NCBI GenBank assembly: GCA_030428185.1
Contig: JAUICE010000015.1
Location: 1 to 37,408 of the forward strand
Source: Gammaproteobacteria bacterium
GTDB lineage: Bacteria > Pseudomonadota > Gammaproteobacteria > Legionellales > Legionellaceae
Direction: 5' to 3'
DNA length: 37,408 nucleotides
Shown here one piece after another: positions 10,392-18,253 of this stretch. A program made the position numbers and the translations under genes. The notes under the pieces are model-generated. The model was not told where the DNA came from. It saw nothing but the letters and a program-made list of their open reading frames with translations, and ran no database searches. Each line of letters begins with the position of its first letter. Position 1 is the first letter of the stretch.

Positions 10392-11315
10392 ATGAATGAT
10401 ATCGTAATAGACGTACAAAAAATCAATAAATTTTTTGGACAGAAACATGTCGTTAAAGATGTTAGCTTACAAATTAACCGTGGTGAAATATTTGGTTTTT
10501 TAGGACCAAATGGCAGTGGGAAAACAACCACTCTTCGAATTATCTGTGGCTTATTGGTTGCTAACTCTGGCACAGGTCACTGCTTAAACTTTCCACTTAA
10601 CGATAGACGGATTAAAGAGCATGTTGGCTATATGACACAAAAGTTTAGCTTTTATGAAGATTTATCAATCTATGAAAATCTGATGTTTGTAGCAAGAATA
10701 TATAACTTGAACAACAAAAAAGAACGTGTTTTAACTGCTATCAATGAGCTAGGTTTGGCGGGCAGAAAAAATCAATTAGCCGGTGAGTTGTCAGGAGGAT
10801 GGAAACAACGCTTAGCACTCACCGCCTGCTTGTTGCACGAACCACAAGTTCTATTGCTTGATGAACCAACCGCAGGCGTCGACCCAAAAGCAAGAAGAGA
10901 GTTCTGGGATCAAATTTATCACTTATCAACGTTAGGCATCACCACTTTAGTCAGCACCCATTATATGGACGAGGCTGAGCGTTGTACTAGACTCGCGTAT
11001 ATTGCTTATGGAGACTTGCTCGTTCAAGGAACAATAGATGAAGTTATCGCCCATGTCGGTTTGACCACCTATCAAATAACTGGAAACCAAGTTAATCGTA
11101 TTGTGGAAAAGCTCAAGGAATTAGCTGGTATAGAGCAAGTTGCAATATTTGGTCAGCATCTACATGTCAGCGGAAAGAACGGCGCACTCATGGAACAAAG
11201 TCTTCATAAATATTTGCACAACCAGCCCTATAACATAAAACGCGTACACGCAGAGCTAGAAGATGCCTTTATTCACTTGGTAGATAGTAGCAAAGATAAT
11301 TTCATAAGAGGTTAA
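10392..11315 (+). CDS. ABC transporter ATP-binding protein (YbhF/CcmA-like)
   Basis: A protein of 307 residues with one nucleotide-binding domain. Walker A is GPNGSGKTTTLR (about residue 38), the signature is LSGGWKQRLAL, and Walker B is QVLLLDEPTAGVDPKARREFW, cut here by the family's usual order and followed by the H-loop STHYMDEAERC. The C-terminal 85 residues are the extension usual in ATPases that serve ABC-2 permeases. It starts 3 bases after the adaptor stop and is followed within 8 bases by the permease, so the three form one exporter. YbhF and RbbA relatives often have two ATPase domains; this one has a single domain. Confidence 0.92.
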   Translation: MNDIVIDVQKINKFFGQKHVVKDVSLQINRGEIFGFLGPNGSGKTTTLRIICGLLVANSGTGHCLNFPLNDRRIKEHVGYMTQKFSFYEDLSIYENLMFVARIYNLNNKKERVLTAINELGLAGRKNQLAGELSGGWKQRLALTACLLHEPQVLLLDEPTAGVDPKARREFWDQIYHLSTLGITTLVSTHYMDEAERCTRLAYIAYGDLLVQGTIDEVIAHVGLTTYQITGNQVNRIVEKLKELAGIEQVAIFGQHLHVSGKNGALMEQSLHKYLHNQPYNIKRVHAELEDAFIHLVDSSKDNFIRG

Positions 11316-11323
11316 GAATATCT

Positions 11324-12460
11324 ATGAAAAAATTATTCTCTTTTGCCCATTTTATCGCAGTTATGGCTAAAGAGTTTGTACAGATGCGTCGTGATCCCGC
11401 CACGCTCGCTATGATGGTTGGTATCCCTTTAATACAGTTGATACTTTTTGGTTTTGCTATTAATAGTGATCCTAAACATCTACCAACCGCGGTTATTAAT
11501 AATGATGACAGTACCTTTTCTCGAAGGGTAATCCAATCAATGGCAAATACACGGTATTTTACATTTACTCATAATGTGAGTAGTGAGCAAGAAGCCACTA
11601 CCTTACTGAAGGAAGGTAAAGTCCTTTTTGTGTTAAATATTCCCACTAATTTCTATTCTGATGTTATTCGAGGCATTAAGCCAAGAATACTATTACAAGC
11701 TGATGCAACTGATCCCGCGGCAACCAGCTTTGCTGTTGCCAGTATGCAGCAACTATCATCGCTTGCCTTAAAAGACGCGCTAACAGGTAAGCTTAGTTAC
11801 TTAAAATCATCAGATCCACCTTTCGCTATTGATGTACATGCGATGTATAATCCACTGCGTATAACACAATACAATATTGTTCCTGGCTTGCTTGGTGTCA
11901 TATTGACCATGACCATGGTCATGATCACAGCCCTTTCTATAACCAGAGAGCGCGAACGCGGCACCATGGAAAATCTACTAGCAATGCCAACAAGACCTTT
12001 GGAGGTCATATTAGGGAAGCTCTTTCCTTACGTATTGGCAGGCTTCATTCAAGTACTTTTAATCTTATTTTCTGGCTATTTTGTGTTTGATATCCCCATA
12101 AAGGGCAGTATTATCTTGCTCCTTCTCTTATGCATTCCTTTTATTGCAGCTAACTTAGCTGTCGGATTAACCTTTTCAACAGTGGCAAATAATCAGTTAC
12201 AAGCCATGCAAGCGACGATGTTCTTTTTCTTGCCATCTATTTTGTTATCTGGCTTTATGTTTCCATTTAAGGGCATGCCAGAGTGGGCTCAATTTATTGG
12301 TAACCTACTTCCTCTTACCTATTTTTTGCGGATTGTCAGAGGGATCATGTTAAAAGGTGTCGGTCTGAATGAAGCTTTTGTGCATATCTGGCCCATTATT
12401 CTCTTTTTCATTGTCGCCATTATTATTGGCGTCATACGCTATAAGCAAACACTAGACTAA
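11324..12460 (+). CDS. ABC-2 type transporter permease (YbhS/YbhR/YhhJ-like)
   Basis: A protein of 378 residues. The N-terminus AKEFVQMRRDPATLAMMVGIPL is the hallmark of the YbhS/YbhR/YhhJ family. A first membrane helix is followed by a periplasmic domain of about 130 residues (NDDSTFSR... DATDPAAT). A cluster of five helices follows, including the RERERGTMENLLAMPTRP cytoplasmic loop typical of ABC-2 permeases. Only one permease is present, so it probably works as a homodimer with the ATPase and adaptor encoded just upstream. Relatives export drugs or xenobiotics, but the cargo here cannot be read from sequence. Confidence 0.9.
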   Translation: MKKLFSFAHFIAVMAKEFVQMRRDPATLAMMVGIPLIQLILFGFAINSDPKHLPTAVINNDDSTFSRRVIQSMANTRYFTFTHNVSSEQEATTLLKEGKVLFVLNIPTNFYSDVIRGIKPRILLQADATDPAATSFAVASMQQLSSLALKDALTGKLSYLKSSDPPFAIDVHAMYNPLRITQYNIVPGLLGVILTMTMVMITALSITRERERGTMENLLAMPTRPLEVILGKLFPYVLAGFIQVLLILFSGYFVFDIPIKGSIILLLLLCIPFIAANLAVGLTFSTVANNQLQAMQATMFFFLPSILLSGFMFPFKGMPEWAQFIGNLLPLTYFLRIVRGIMLKGVGLNEAFVHIWPIILFFIVAIIIGVIRYKQTLD

Positions 12461-12511
12461 TGCTAAATGCTTAAGCCATAATAAGGGACGGTATTTTCTT
12501 AAATTCAAACC

Positions 12512-13675
12512 ATGCGTGGCACTTTATTCGTCTTTGCTGACGACTTTGATCTAAAAAATCAGTATCCATGTCTTATGATCGACTCATCTGGACACTTGAC
12601 TGCGTCTTACAAAATTAGAACGCTTCAAGAGATTCAATCCCTATCGTCAAATAATAAGCTGTTTTGGGTCCTCTCATCCACCGTGGTCAAAGCACAAATC
12701 ATTGCCTTACCAACGCTTAATAAAGCGAAACAAACCATTCCGTATATCCTAGAAGCATCTCTTATTGAGGACTTGGACGTTATTCACTATGCTCTTGATA
12801 AAACACCTTTAGAAAAAGGCAAGTATCGCGTTCTAGTTACAAATAAACAAAAGCTAGGAGAATTAATAGATACGTTAGCTGCAAACGAATTATTTCCTGA
12901 TGTCATTACATCTGATCATATTATTAGTCAAAATGAGCAGCTACTGATATGTAACGGCTACTTTATTTTCTCAAGCCCTAGTACTTCATTTCTCATTCAG
13001 AAAACATTATTAGATCTATATCTTGATAAGATACCTCCAGAAACAACCGTGATGACTTTTAAAAATACAACTGTTCCAAAAACACTTGTACAATTCAAAC
13101 ACGAACATTTTGATGAAAACTATCATGTGTATTTTGCTCTAAGACAAACAGAGCATAACCCTGTCAATCTATTACAAGGAGAATTTAAAAGTAAAAGCAC
13201 ACATTCAGAGTTTTTGCCTAAAATTTCAGTAACACTGGCCACAATTGCCTGTGTAATGCTTTTTGGAAACTATATTATCCAGTATGTTATTGCTAAAAAT
13301 AGACTCGAAGTTCTCAATAAACAAACGACTGCTATTTATCAACAGTTTTTTCCCAATGCAAAGACAGTCATTAGCCCTCGTTTTCGCATTGAGCAATATT
13401 TAAAAAACAATCAGAATGGCGCATCTTCAGGCGATTTTTTTAAACTATTAAACGCGATACACGCAGGTGTTAAACAAACAACTGGCGTCACTATTAAAAA
13501 TATGAGTTATCAACAAGGACAAATTCAAATACAAATATCAGCATCATCATTTGATACATTAGAGCAGTTAAAGCAAACGATGCTTAACCAGCACACTATC
13601 TCTATCAAGCAGCTTTTTGCAACTAGCCAAGAGAAAAAAATTAGTGCTACCTGGAGGATAATGACAAATGCTTGA
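12512..13675 (+). CDS. gspL: Type II secretion protein GspL
   Basis: A protein of 387 residues. The N-terminal half is the cytoplasmic actin-like domain that holds the GspE ATPase at the inner membrane. The NLLQGEFK motif that usually precedes the membrane helix is present, followed by the helix (LPKISVTLATIACVMLFGNYII, about residues 240-260, quoted in part). A periplasmic ferredoxin-like domain ends the protein. GspL works with GspM, C and F in the inner-membrane platform that exports folded proteins. It begins 51 bases after the ABC permease and overlaps gspM by 8 bases. Its divergence from well-known GspL proteins is high, but order and motif support the call. Confidence 0.87.
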   Translation: MRGTLFVFADDFDLKNQYPCLMIDSSGHLTASYKIRTLQEIQSLSSNNKLFWVLSSTVVKAQIIALPTLNKAKQTIPYILEASLIEDLDVIHYALDKTPLEKGKYRVLVTNKQKLGELIDTLAANELFPDVITSDHIISQNEQLLICNGYFIFSSPSTSFLIQKTLLDLYLDKIPPETTVMTFKNTTVPKTLVQFKHEHFDENYHVYFALRQTEHNPVNLLQGEFKSKSTHSEFLPKISVTLATIACVMLFGNYIIQYVIAKNRLEVLNKQTTAIYQQFFPNAKTVISPRFRIEQYLKNNQNGASSGDFFKLLNAIHAGVKQTTGVTIKNMSYQQGQIQIQISASSFDTLEQLKQTMLNQHTISIKQLFATSQEKKISATWRIMTNA

Positions 13676-14135
13676 ACAGTTTAAATCTCTAGACAAAAGA
13701 GAGCAGCAAGCGCTTCTTGTTGGTGGAATCAGCATAATTTGCTTTATAGTAATACAATTTATCTTTTTCCCATTCTTCAATCATCTACACCAACTAAAAA
13801 AACAAATTGCCTATGAGCAAGATTTACTTACATTTATGCAGCAAGCACAAAAAGAGTGGAAGCCTCAAATTAAAAAGAACAAACTAGACCCCGGCCAATT
13901 AATAAGTGGGGTAAATAATGCTCTGAAAAGTCATTTTACAGATGCCGGCTACCAACTAAAACAAAGTGAAAGTGACCACATAAACCTCTCCTTTCCTAGT
14001 GTCCCCTACGTCCAATTAATCGAATGGATGACAAATTTTTGGTCCCAATATCAGGTGACTTTAGTTAAGTTTGATTTAAGTCCATTACCAACTCAAGGTT
14101 TAGTAAAAGTTACACTAAGTATACAAACCACTTAA
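13668..14135 (+). CDS. gspM: Type II secretion protein GspM
   Basis: A protein of 155 residues with the GspM layout. A short cytoplasmic stretch (FKSLDKREQQALLVGG) leads into one membrane helix (ISIICFIVIQFIFFPFF), a coiled coil, and a small periplasmic ferredoxin-like domain. The NLSFPSVPYVQLIEWM segment matches the conserved strand-helix of the family. GspM stabilises GspL and contacts the pseudopilus platform. No gspC, D, E, F or N is in the window, as in Legionella where lspLM are separate from other T2SS loci. No terminator is visible after it. Confidence 0.87.
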   Translation: MLEQFKSLDKREQQALLVGGISIICFIVIQFIFFPFFNHLHQLKKQIAYEQDLLTFMQQAQKEWKPQIKKNKLDPGQLISGVNNALKSHFTDAGYQLKQSESDHINLSFPSVPYVQLIEWMTNFWSQYQVTLVKFDLSPLPTQGLVKVTLSIQTT

Positions 14136-14318
14136 ATGAAAGCTTAGGTTCAAAGTATGGCTCTCTATTGAATCGTAAAAGAATAAAACATTGTGGACTA
14201 TATTGAAGTCTAAAAACGTGCATTACGAAGGGATAGAGGTATATTCATTTAAAAAAATTAAGGGTATAGTTTAACTCATAAGATTAATTCAAGGATTGCA
14301 ACAAAAAGTGAGGGATAT

Positions 14319-14684
14319 ATGAGCTATTTTCGTTTGTTACTGTGTGCATTAGTACTTGTTTTGGCAGGGTGTCAGAATATGTTTTACGATACAAATGAGA
14401 GTGATAGCTATGACTACTCTGAGTCGTATGACGGCGAAGATTATCAGAGCATCTATAATACAGATCAAGATATTGAGCATAGTAATAATCAAGATGCTGA
14501 ACATACCGAAAATCAGGGTTTTGTTCCAGACTCTTATAATCGAAATAATCGCATAGAACATAGAAACAGTCAGGATAGAACTGTTTATATTCGCCCACAA
14601 ACAACGAAAAAGAACAATAAATCCAGCAAAACTGAGGCTGAGAAGTCAATTGAGACTTTACCGCCTAGCCTAAAGAAAAAGTAA
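14319..14684 (+). CDS. Small low-complexity lipoprotein, function unknown
   Basis: A protein of 121 residues. A signal peptide ends in a lipobox LAGC (C18), with Gln at +2, which predicts transport to the outer membrane. The mature part is low-complexity and acidic (Asp/Glu/Ser/Tyr/Asn-rich, repeated EHxxNQD-like units between residues 50 and 85). It then turns basic and Lys-rich with KKNNKSSK and ends in LPPSLKKK. No fold is recognisable; it is probably disordered. GAGGG at 14310-14314 supports the ATG. It follows gspM by 183 bases in the same direction but likely has its own promoter. An antisense frame of the same length is a shadow. Confidence 0.65.
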   Translation: MSYFRLLLCALVLVLAGCQNMFYDTNESDSYDYSESYDGEDYQSIYNTDQDIEHSNNQDAEHTENQGFVPDSYNRNNRIEHRNSQDRTVYIRPQTTKKNNKSSKTEAEKSIETLPPSLKKK

Positions 14685-14821
14685 TTGTTAGACACAATCT
14701 CTTTTAATCTGATTTAGGGTGTTTTCTTAACATAGTCAATCGAAAATAATTTGAGCACAAGCACCCTAATTGTCTTCACCTACTTTTTACGTTAGTATCA
14801 AAATCATGCCTTTACTTGTGT

Positions 14822-14834
14822 CATGTAGTACATG
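14822..14834. promoter_or_regulatory. 13-bp palindrome spanning the start of the small exported protein gene
   Basis: CATGTA-G-TACATG is a perfect inverted repeat whose last three bases are the ATG start codon at 14832. It could be an operator or a hairpin that masks the start. No good Shine-Dalgarno is visible here. Confidence 0.3.
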
Positions 14835-15158
14835 TGTATAAAAAAAATATTCTCTTTATTGCTCGTTACTGGCGTTATGCTTGGCGCATTAAACACCCCT
14901 AAAGCACTACTTGCTAAAAATCATCATCGCGCCGTATACACTCAGCAAAATACCACTACCTGTCAAGAAAGGAATATCAAGCAGCCTACCTGTCACCAAT
15001 CTATGCAGGATACAAAAATATTTGCGTCGAACTTGTTTGATATGCTCACGAAAAATGGCCTCTTGTATATATACTTATGCTTTACCTATCTATTTATAAT
15101 TAAGCTAGCTCCTTATAGCTCGCGCCTAAAACCTCCAAAACTTATGTGGATAGCCTAA
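14832..15158 (+). CDS. Small putative exported/membrane protein, unknown
   Basis: A reading frame of 108 residues. The N-terminus MCIKKIFSLLLVTGVMLGAL looks like a signal peptide. A short polar middle with His and Cys residues (NHH, TTTCQERNIKQPTCHQ) follows, then a second hydrophobic segment near residues 77-92 (LLYIYLCFTYLFIIKLA) and a short basic tail. I do not recognise the family. The Cys/His content and position before dsbD might suggest metal or redox handling, but that is only a guess. No clear ribosome-binding site precedes the ATG, so it may not be translated. A 10-bp palindrome CTTTTAAAAG follows the stop. Confidence 0.45.
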   Translation: MCIKKIFSLLLVTGVMLGALNTPKALLAKNHHRAVYTQQNTTTCQERNIKQPTCHQSMQDTKIFASNLFDMLTKNGLLYIYLCFTYLFIIKLAPYSSRLKPPKLMWIA

Positions 15159-15214
15159 ACCTTTTAAAAGCTTTGGGAGCTGTTAACTATTGTCCTTCTT
15201 TTTACGTATCCTAG

Positions 15215-15262
15215 AAGGCCATTGCTTATTCAACTTTACCAAACACCATTAACAATGGCCTT
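15215..15262. repeat. Inverted repeat upstream of dsbD
   Basis: Perfect 10-base arms AAGGCCATTG (15215-15224) and CAATGGCCTT (15253-15262) enclose a 28-base loop. There is no T-run after the right arm, so it is not a clear terminator. It lies 87 bases before the dsbD start. Confidence 0.45.
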
Positions 15263-15289
15263 TGATGAGAGCAAATAGCAGAAATCCCC

Positions 15290-15313
15290 AAGCTAACAAG
15301 CTAACAAGCTAAT
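15290..15313 (+). repeat. Short tandem repeat, three 8-bp units
   Basis: AAGCTAAC is repeated twice and followed by AAGCTAAT, immediately head to tail. It ends 35 bases before the dsbD ATG, in the region where its promoter should lie. Copy-number change could alter promoter spacing. Confidence 0.7.
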
Positions 15314-15348
15314 TATTAAACTAAATAAAATAGTTTTTGGAGATTATA

Positions 15349-16641
15349 ATGAAAAAAATTCTATGTTCCTTTCTACTTTTCTTTACCTCAATTGCTTTTG
15401 CAAGTCCAAGCGTTACACAGATATTATTTAGCACCAACCCGCTTGATTTAAGTACTTTTATCACAACACACTCCGCCCTCACCTATTTAACTGTATTTTT
15501 TATTTTAGGTGTTGGCCTTGCATTTACTCCATGTGTCCTTCCTATGGTGCCAATATTATCTAGCATTATTGTTAAAGAAGCGCCCAATAAGTCCTTTCGT
15601 TTATCATTAGCATATGTTCTTGGTATGTCGACTATGTATACTCTTGCTGGCATGGGTGCAGCCCTCTTAGGGCAAAGTTTGCAGACTTTGCTGCAAACAC
15701 CATGGGTAATACTAGGTTTTAGCATTGTTTTTATTATCCTTGCGCTAGACTTGCTTGAGGTCATTACAATCAAGCTTCCACAAGGATTAAGCATGAATAC
15801 TGCAGGCGGTGGGTCTTATATTAAAACAAGCTTGATGGGTATGTTATCAACTCTTATTGTTAGTCCCTGCGTCACCGCTCCACTGTTAGGGGTTCTAGGC
15901 TTTATTGCGACACAACAACAAGTCTTACTAGGTGGGCTTATCTTATTTTTTCTAAGCTTAGGCATGGGACTGCCCTTATTACTGGTCGGTGCTGGACAAG
16001 GAAAATTTATACCAAAAAGTGGTCAGTGGCTAAGTACCGTAAAAAATATTTTTGGCTTTTTGTTACTTGCTATGAGCATTTACTTAGCGTCAAGAATATT
16101 AAGCACTCAAATTCAAGCACTTCTATGGTCTATGTGGCTGGCTTTTATCGCCATTTATATATTGATAAAAAGTCATTTTGCCAAGAAGAGCTTTCTGTTT
16201 ATTGTCCCCCTAGTTACCGGCAGTCTACTTATCTCTATGAATGCTTTTTCTCACAAAGAGATACACGCTAACTTGCGTAAAAACCCCTTTACCATCATTC
16301 ATCATCTTAAAGATATTGACAAATCACTACTAAGTGCCAAGCAACAAAGGCAACCTGTATTTTTAGAGTTTTATGCGAGTTGGTGCTCTGACTGTACAGA
16401 TATGGACAAAAAAGTCTTTTCTAAACAAGTCATCAGAGATGCAATGAGCCGCTATAAAACCATTAGGGTTGATATATCTAAGCAGAGCGATACTGTTCAA
16501 ACGATAAAAAAACGCTTTGGTGTCTACGGTACCCCATTTATGGTCTTCTTTGATAAATCAGGGAAACGACACGATGAGCTCACTGCCGCAGGCTATATCA
16601 GTAAAGACAAAATGCTTTCCTTGCTCAATACATTATCTTAA
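15349..16641 (+). CDS. dsbD: Thiol:disulfide interchange protein DsbD, short form without the alpha domain
   Basis: About 430 residues against about 565 for E. coli DsbD. A signal peptide (ends ...IAFA) leads after about 25 residues straight into the membrane beta domain. That domain holds the paired redox cysteines in FTPCVLPMVP (C62) and VSPCVTAPLLG (C174). After eight or so helices comes a thioredoxin-like gamma domain with WCSDC (C346, C349) and the cis-proline loop YGTPF. The protein moves electrons from cytoplasmic thioredoxin to periplasmic thiols. The periplasmic alpha domain that normally passes them on is absent, so a separate partner is expected. The ATG at 15349 has GGAG six bases upstream; a TTG four codons earlier overlaps that site. 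Confidence 0.92.
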   Translation: MKKILCSFLLFFTSIAFASPSVTQILFSTNPLDLSTFITTHSALTYLTVFFILGVGLAFTPCVLPMVPILSSIIVKEAPNKSFRLSLAYVLGMSTMYTLAGMGAALLGQSLQTLLQTPWVILGFSIVFIILALDLLEVITIKLPQGLSMNTAGGGSYIKTSLMGMLSTLIVSPCVTAPLLGVLGFIATQQQVLLGGLILFFLSLGMGLPLLLVGAGQGKFIPKSGQWLSTVKNIFGFLLLAMSIYLASRILSTQIQALLWSMWLAFIAIYILIKSHFAKKSFLFIVPLVTGSLLISMNAFSHKEIHANLRKNPFTIIHHLKDIDKSLLSAKQQRQPVFLEFYASWCSDCTDMDKKVFSKQVIRDAMSRYKTIRVDISKQSDTVQTIKKRFGVYGTPFMVFFDKSGKRHDELTAAGYISKDKMLSLLNTLS

Positions 16642-16651
16642 TGTGTGACTC

Positions 16652-16679
16652 TGAGGTATTCAGCTCTCTGGATACCTCA
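16652..16679. terminator. Hairpin between the convergent dsbD and POT genes
   Basis: TGAGGTAT (16652-16659) pairs with ATACCTCA (16672-16679). After one mismatch the inner CAG/CTG closes a CTCT loop. The right arm contains the stop codon of the transporter gene. There is no T-run on either side, so it is at best a weak bidirectional terminator or an mRNA 3'-end stabiliser. Confidence 0.5.
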
Positions 16680-18182
16680 AGCAAGCTTAATATTCTGTCG
16701 ACTCATTTTATTTGAAATAAGAGCGGCACCAATAAGCATAAAAATACCTAGTAGAAACGCAGCGACGCCCATTTGTAAATAATAAGACTGATAAATCATC
16801 AAAGATTTTATCGGACTCATCCCCTCATGCGGTAGAGCCACAAACTGAGCCACTTGTCCTGAAATAATATATGATAATGAACTTGCCAAATACCAAACAC
16901 CCATAGCAAAGGCAATCATTTGATGAGAGCAGTATAAGCCAATCATGCTAAGACCAATGGCACTCACCCAGAGCTCTGCTATTGTTAACAAAACATCGGT
17001 TAGCACGATAAAGTTTCCATCAACCAGCCCTTTCGCAGCATGACTGCAACCAATATACATAACAATCAGCCCCAAACCACCAAGCATTGTCCCACTAGCA
17101 AACTGATAGGGTATAGAAAAGTTTGGAAACCTTTTATAGAAACCCGGTAATATAAAGCTCGCAATGATAATAATAATAGGATTAATCACTTGATAATGTG
17201 CTGGTAGAACATGAAACCATAGCAACCTTAGATTCGAATTGTTTTTTGCAAATAGCACAAGAGTTGTATTCATTTGATTATATAAAACAAAAAATACAAC
17301 AGCCTCTACAATCAATAAGATAGCAATGATTTGCTTTTTTTTCTCTAAGTCTTGCAAGTTAACTGTGCGCAATAAAAACCATGATAAACCAACGAAAGCA
17401 CCACTTGCTACAACATAACTGGAAACATAGGGGTGCAAATAAGAAAATAAAGTAAAACTATAAATAACTGCGATATATAAAAAAACTTGCCCCAATTTTT
17501 TATAATCAAAAGACTCTTTGTCGACGCTCGTTCTGACGTCCTCATACAGTCCATAGCGAAAACTATAATTTAATGCTGCAATAGATTTTCCAATAAACAC
17601 CACTGCAAAAATTGATAAGGGGCCATAGCGACTTTCAAATAATTTAGGCGCGATAATGGTTGCAAGCAGTGCCCCTACATTTATCGACATATAATACAAG
17701 GTCATACCTGCCTTCGCCTTAGCATTATCATTTGAGTATATTTTTGAAACCACGCCTGAGGCTGTACCCATTAAAAGAGAGTTTGTCACAGGAATAAGTG
17801 CATAAGCCATAATAAAAAAATTATCACCATAAGACGAGATGGAGAATCCGCTTAGCATCACTAAAAGATACGCCAGTGCTAATAGCGCACAACCAACCAA
17901 TATAGAGCGGGTCAAACCCACCACCCTATCTGCCATTTGCCCCCCAAGAATGGGCATCACATAACCCATTGCCTGTGTCACACCAAAAAAGGCATAAGCA
18001 CGTGCTTCACTATACCCTAGCCCGTGTGTCAGCATTGGTCGTGTTAAAAATAGAATAAGAATTGTATTGAAGACATATACCGAAAATTGACTCCAAAATG
18101 TTATCATTGCGATATTATTGACTTGCTGCTGTTTATGCGAGAATTTTGGCGCTATAGGAAAAATACTACTTAATGCAATCAT
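16677..18182 (-). CDS. POT/PTR-family (MFS) peptide transporter-like protein
   Basis: A protein of 501 residues with about 12-14 hydrophobic helices. The segment GGQMADRVVGLTRSILVGC after helix 2 is the PTR-family form of MFS motif A, and the helix 4-5 region (YYMSINVGALLATIIAPKL) is also typical. POT proteins import di- and tripeptides with protons. The helix 1 motif ExxER used for proton coupling is replaced here (TFWSQF where ELWERF would be), so coupling or substrate may differ. AAGGA lies 7 bases before the ATG. It follows the mscS-like gene by 71 bases. Legionella-type genomes carry several POT paralogues (family knowledge). Confidence 0.85.
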   Translation of the reverse strand: MIALSSIFPIAPKFSHKQQQVNNIAMITFWSQFSVYVFNTILILFLTRPMLTHGLGYSEARAYAFFGVTQAMGYVMPILGGQMADRVVGLTRSILVGCALLALAYLLVMLSGFSISSYGDNFFIMAYALIPVTNSLLMGTASGVVSKIYSNDNAKAKAGMTLYYMSINVGALLATIIAPKLFESRYGPLSIFAVVFIGKSIAALNYSFRYGLYEDVRTSVDKESFDYKKLGQVFLYIAVIYSFTLFSYLHPYVSSYVVASGAFVGLSWFLLRTVNLQDLEKKKQIIAILLIVEAVVFFVLYNQMNTTLVLFAKNNSNLRLLWFHVLPAHYQVINPIIIIIASFILPGFYKRFPNFSIPYQFASGTMLGGLGLIVMYIGCSHAAKGLVDGNFIVLTDVLLTIAELWVSAIGLSMIGLYCSHQMIAFAMGVWYLASSLSYIISGQVAQFVALPHEGMSPIKSLMIYQSYYLQMGVAAFLLGIFMLIGAALISNKMSRQNIKLA

Positions 18183-18253
18183 GCATTATCCTTCGATACA
18201 ACTAAATGACCAAAGAGCATAGCGAAAAAATAACATACAATGCAAGTCAGAAC

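Noticed and set aside
14284-14649. A 121-codon minus-strand frame opposite the small lipoprotein gene
   Set aside because: The plus frame has a perfect lipobox and a Shine-Dalgarno; the minus frame is Tyr/Asp/Cys-rich as expected of the complement of a low-complexity gene.
14714-14769. 8-bp inverted repeat TTAGGGTG / CACCCTAA after the lipoprotein gene
   Set aside because: The arms are 40 bases apart with no T-run, too loose for a terminator and without supporting promoter context.
14911-15099. A second plus-strand frame of 62 codons inside the 108-residue gene
   Set aside because: No ribosome site and no motif; the longer frame has a signal-like N-terminus.
15290-15313. Tandem 8-bp units considered as a CRISPR fragment
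   Set aside because: The units are directly adjacent with no spacers and are far too short.
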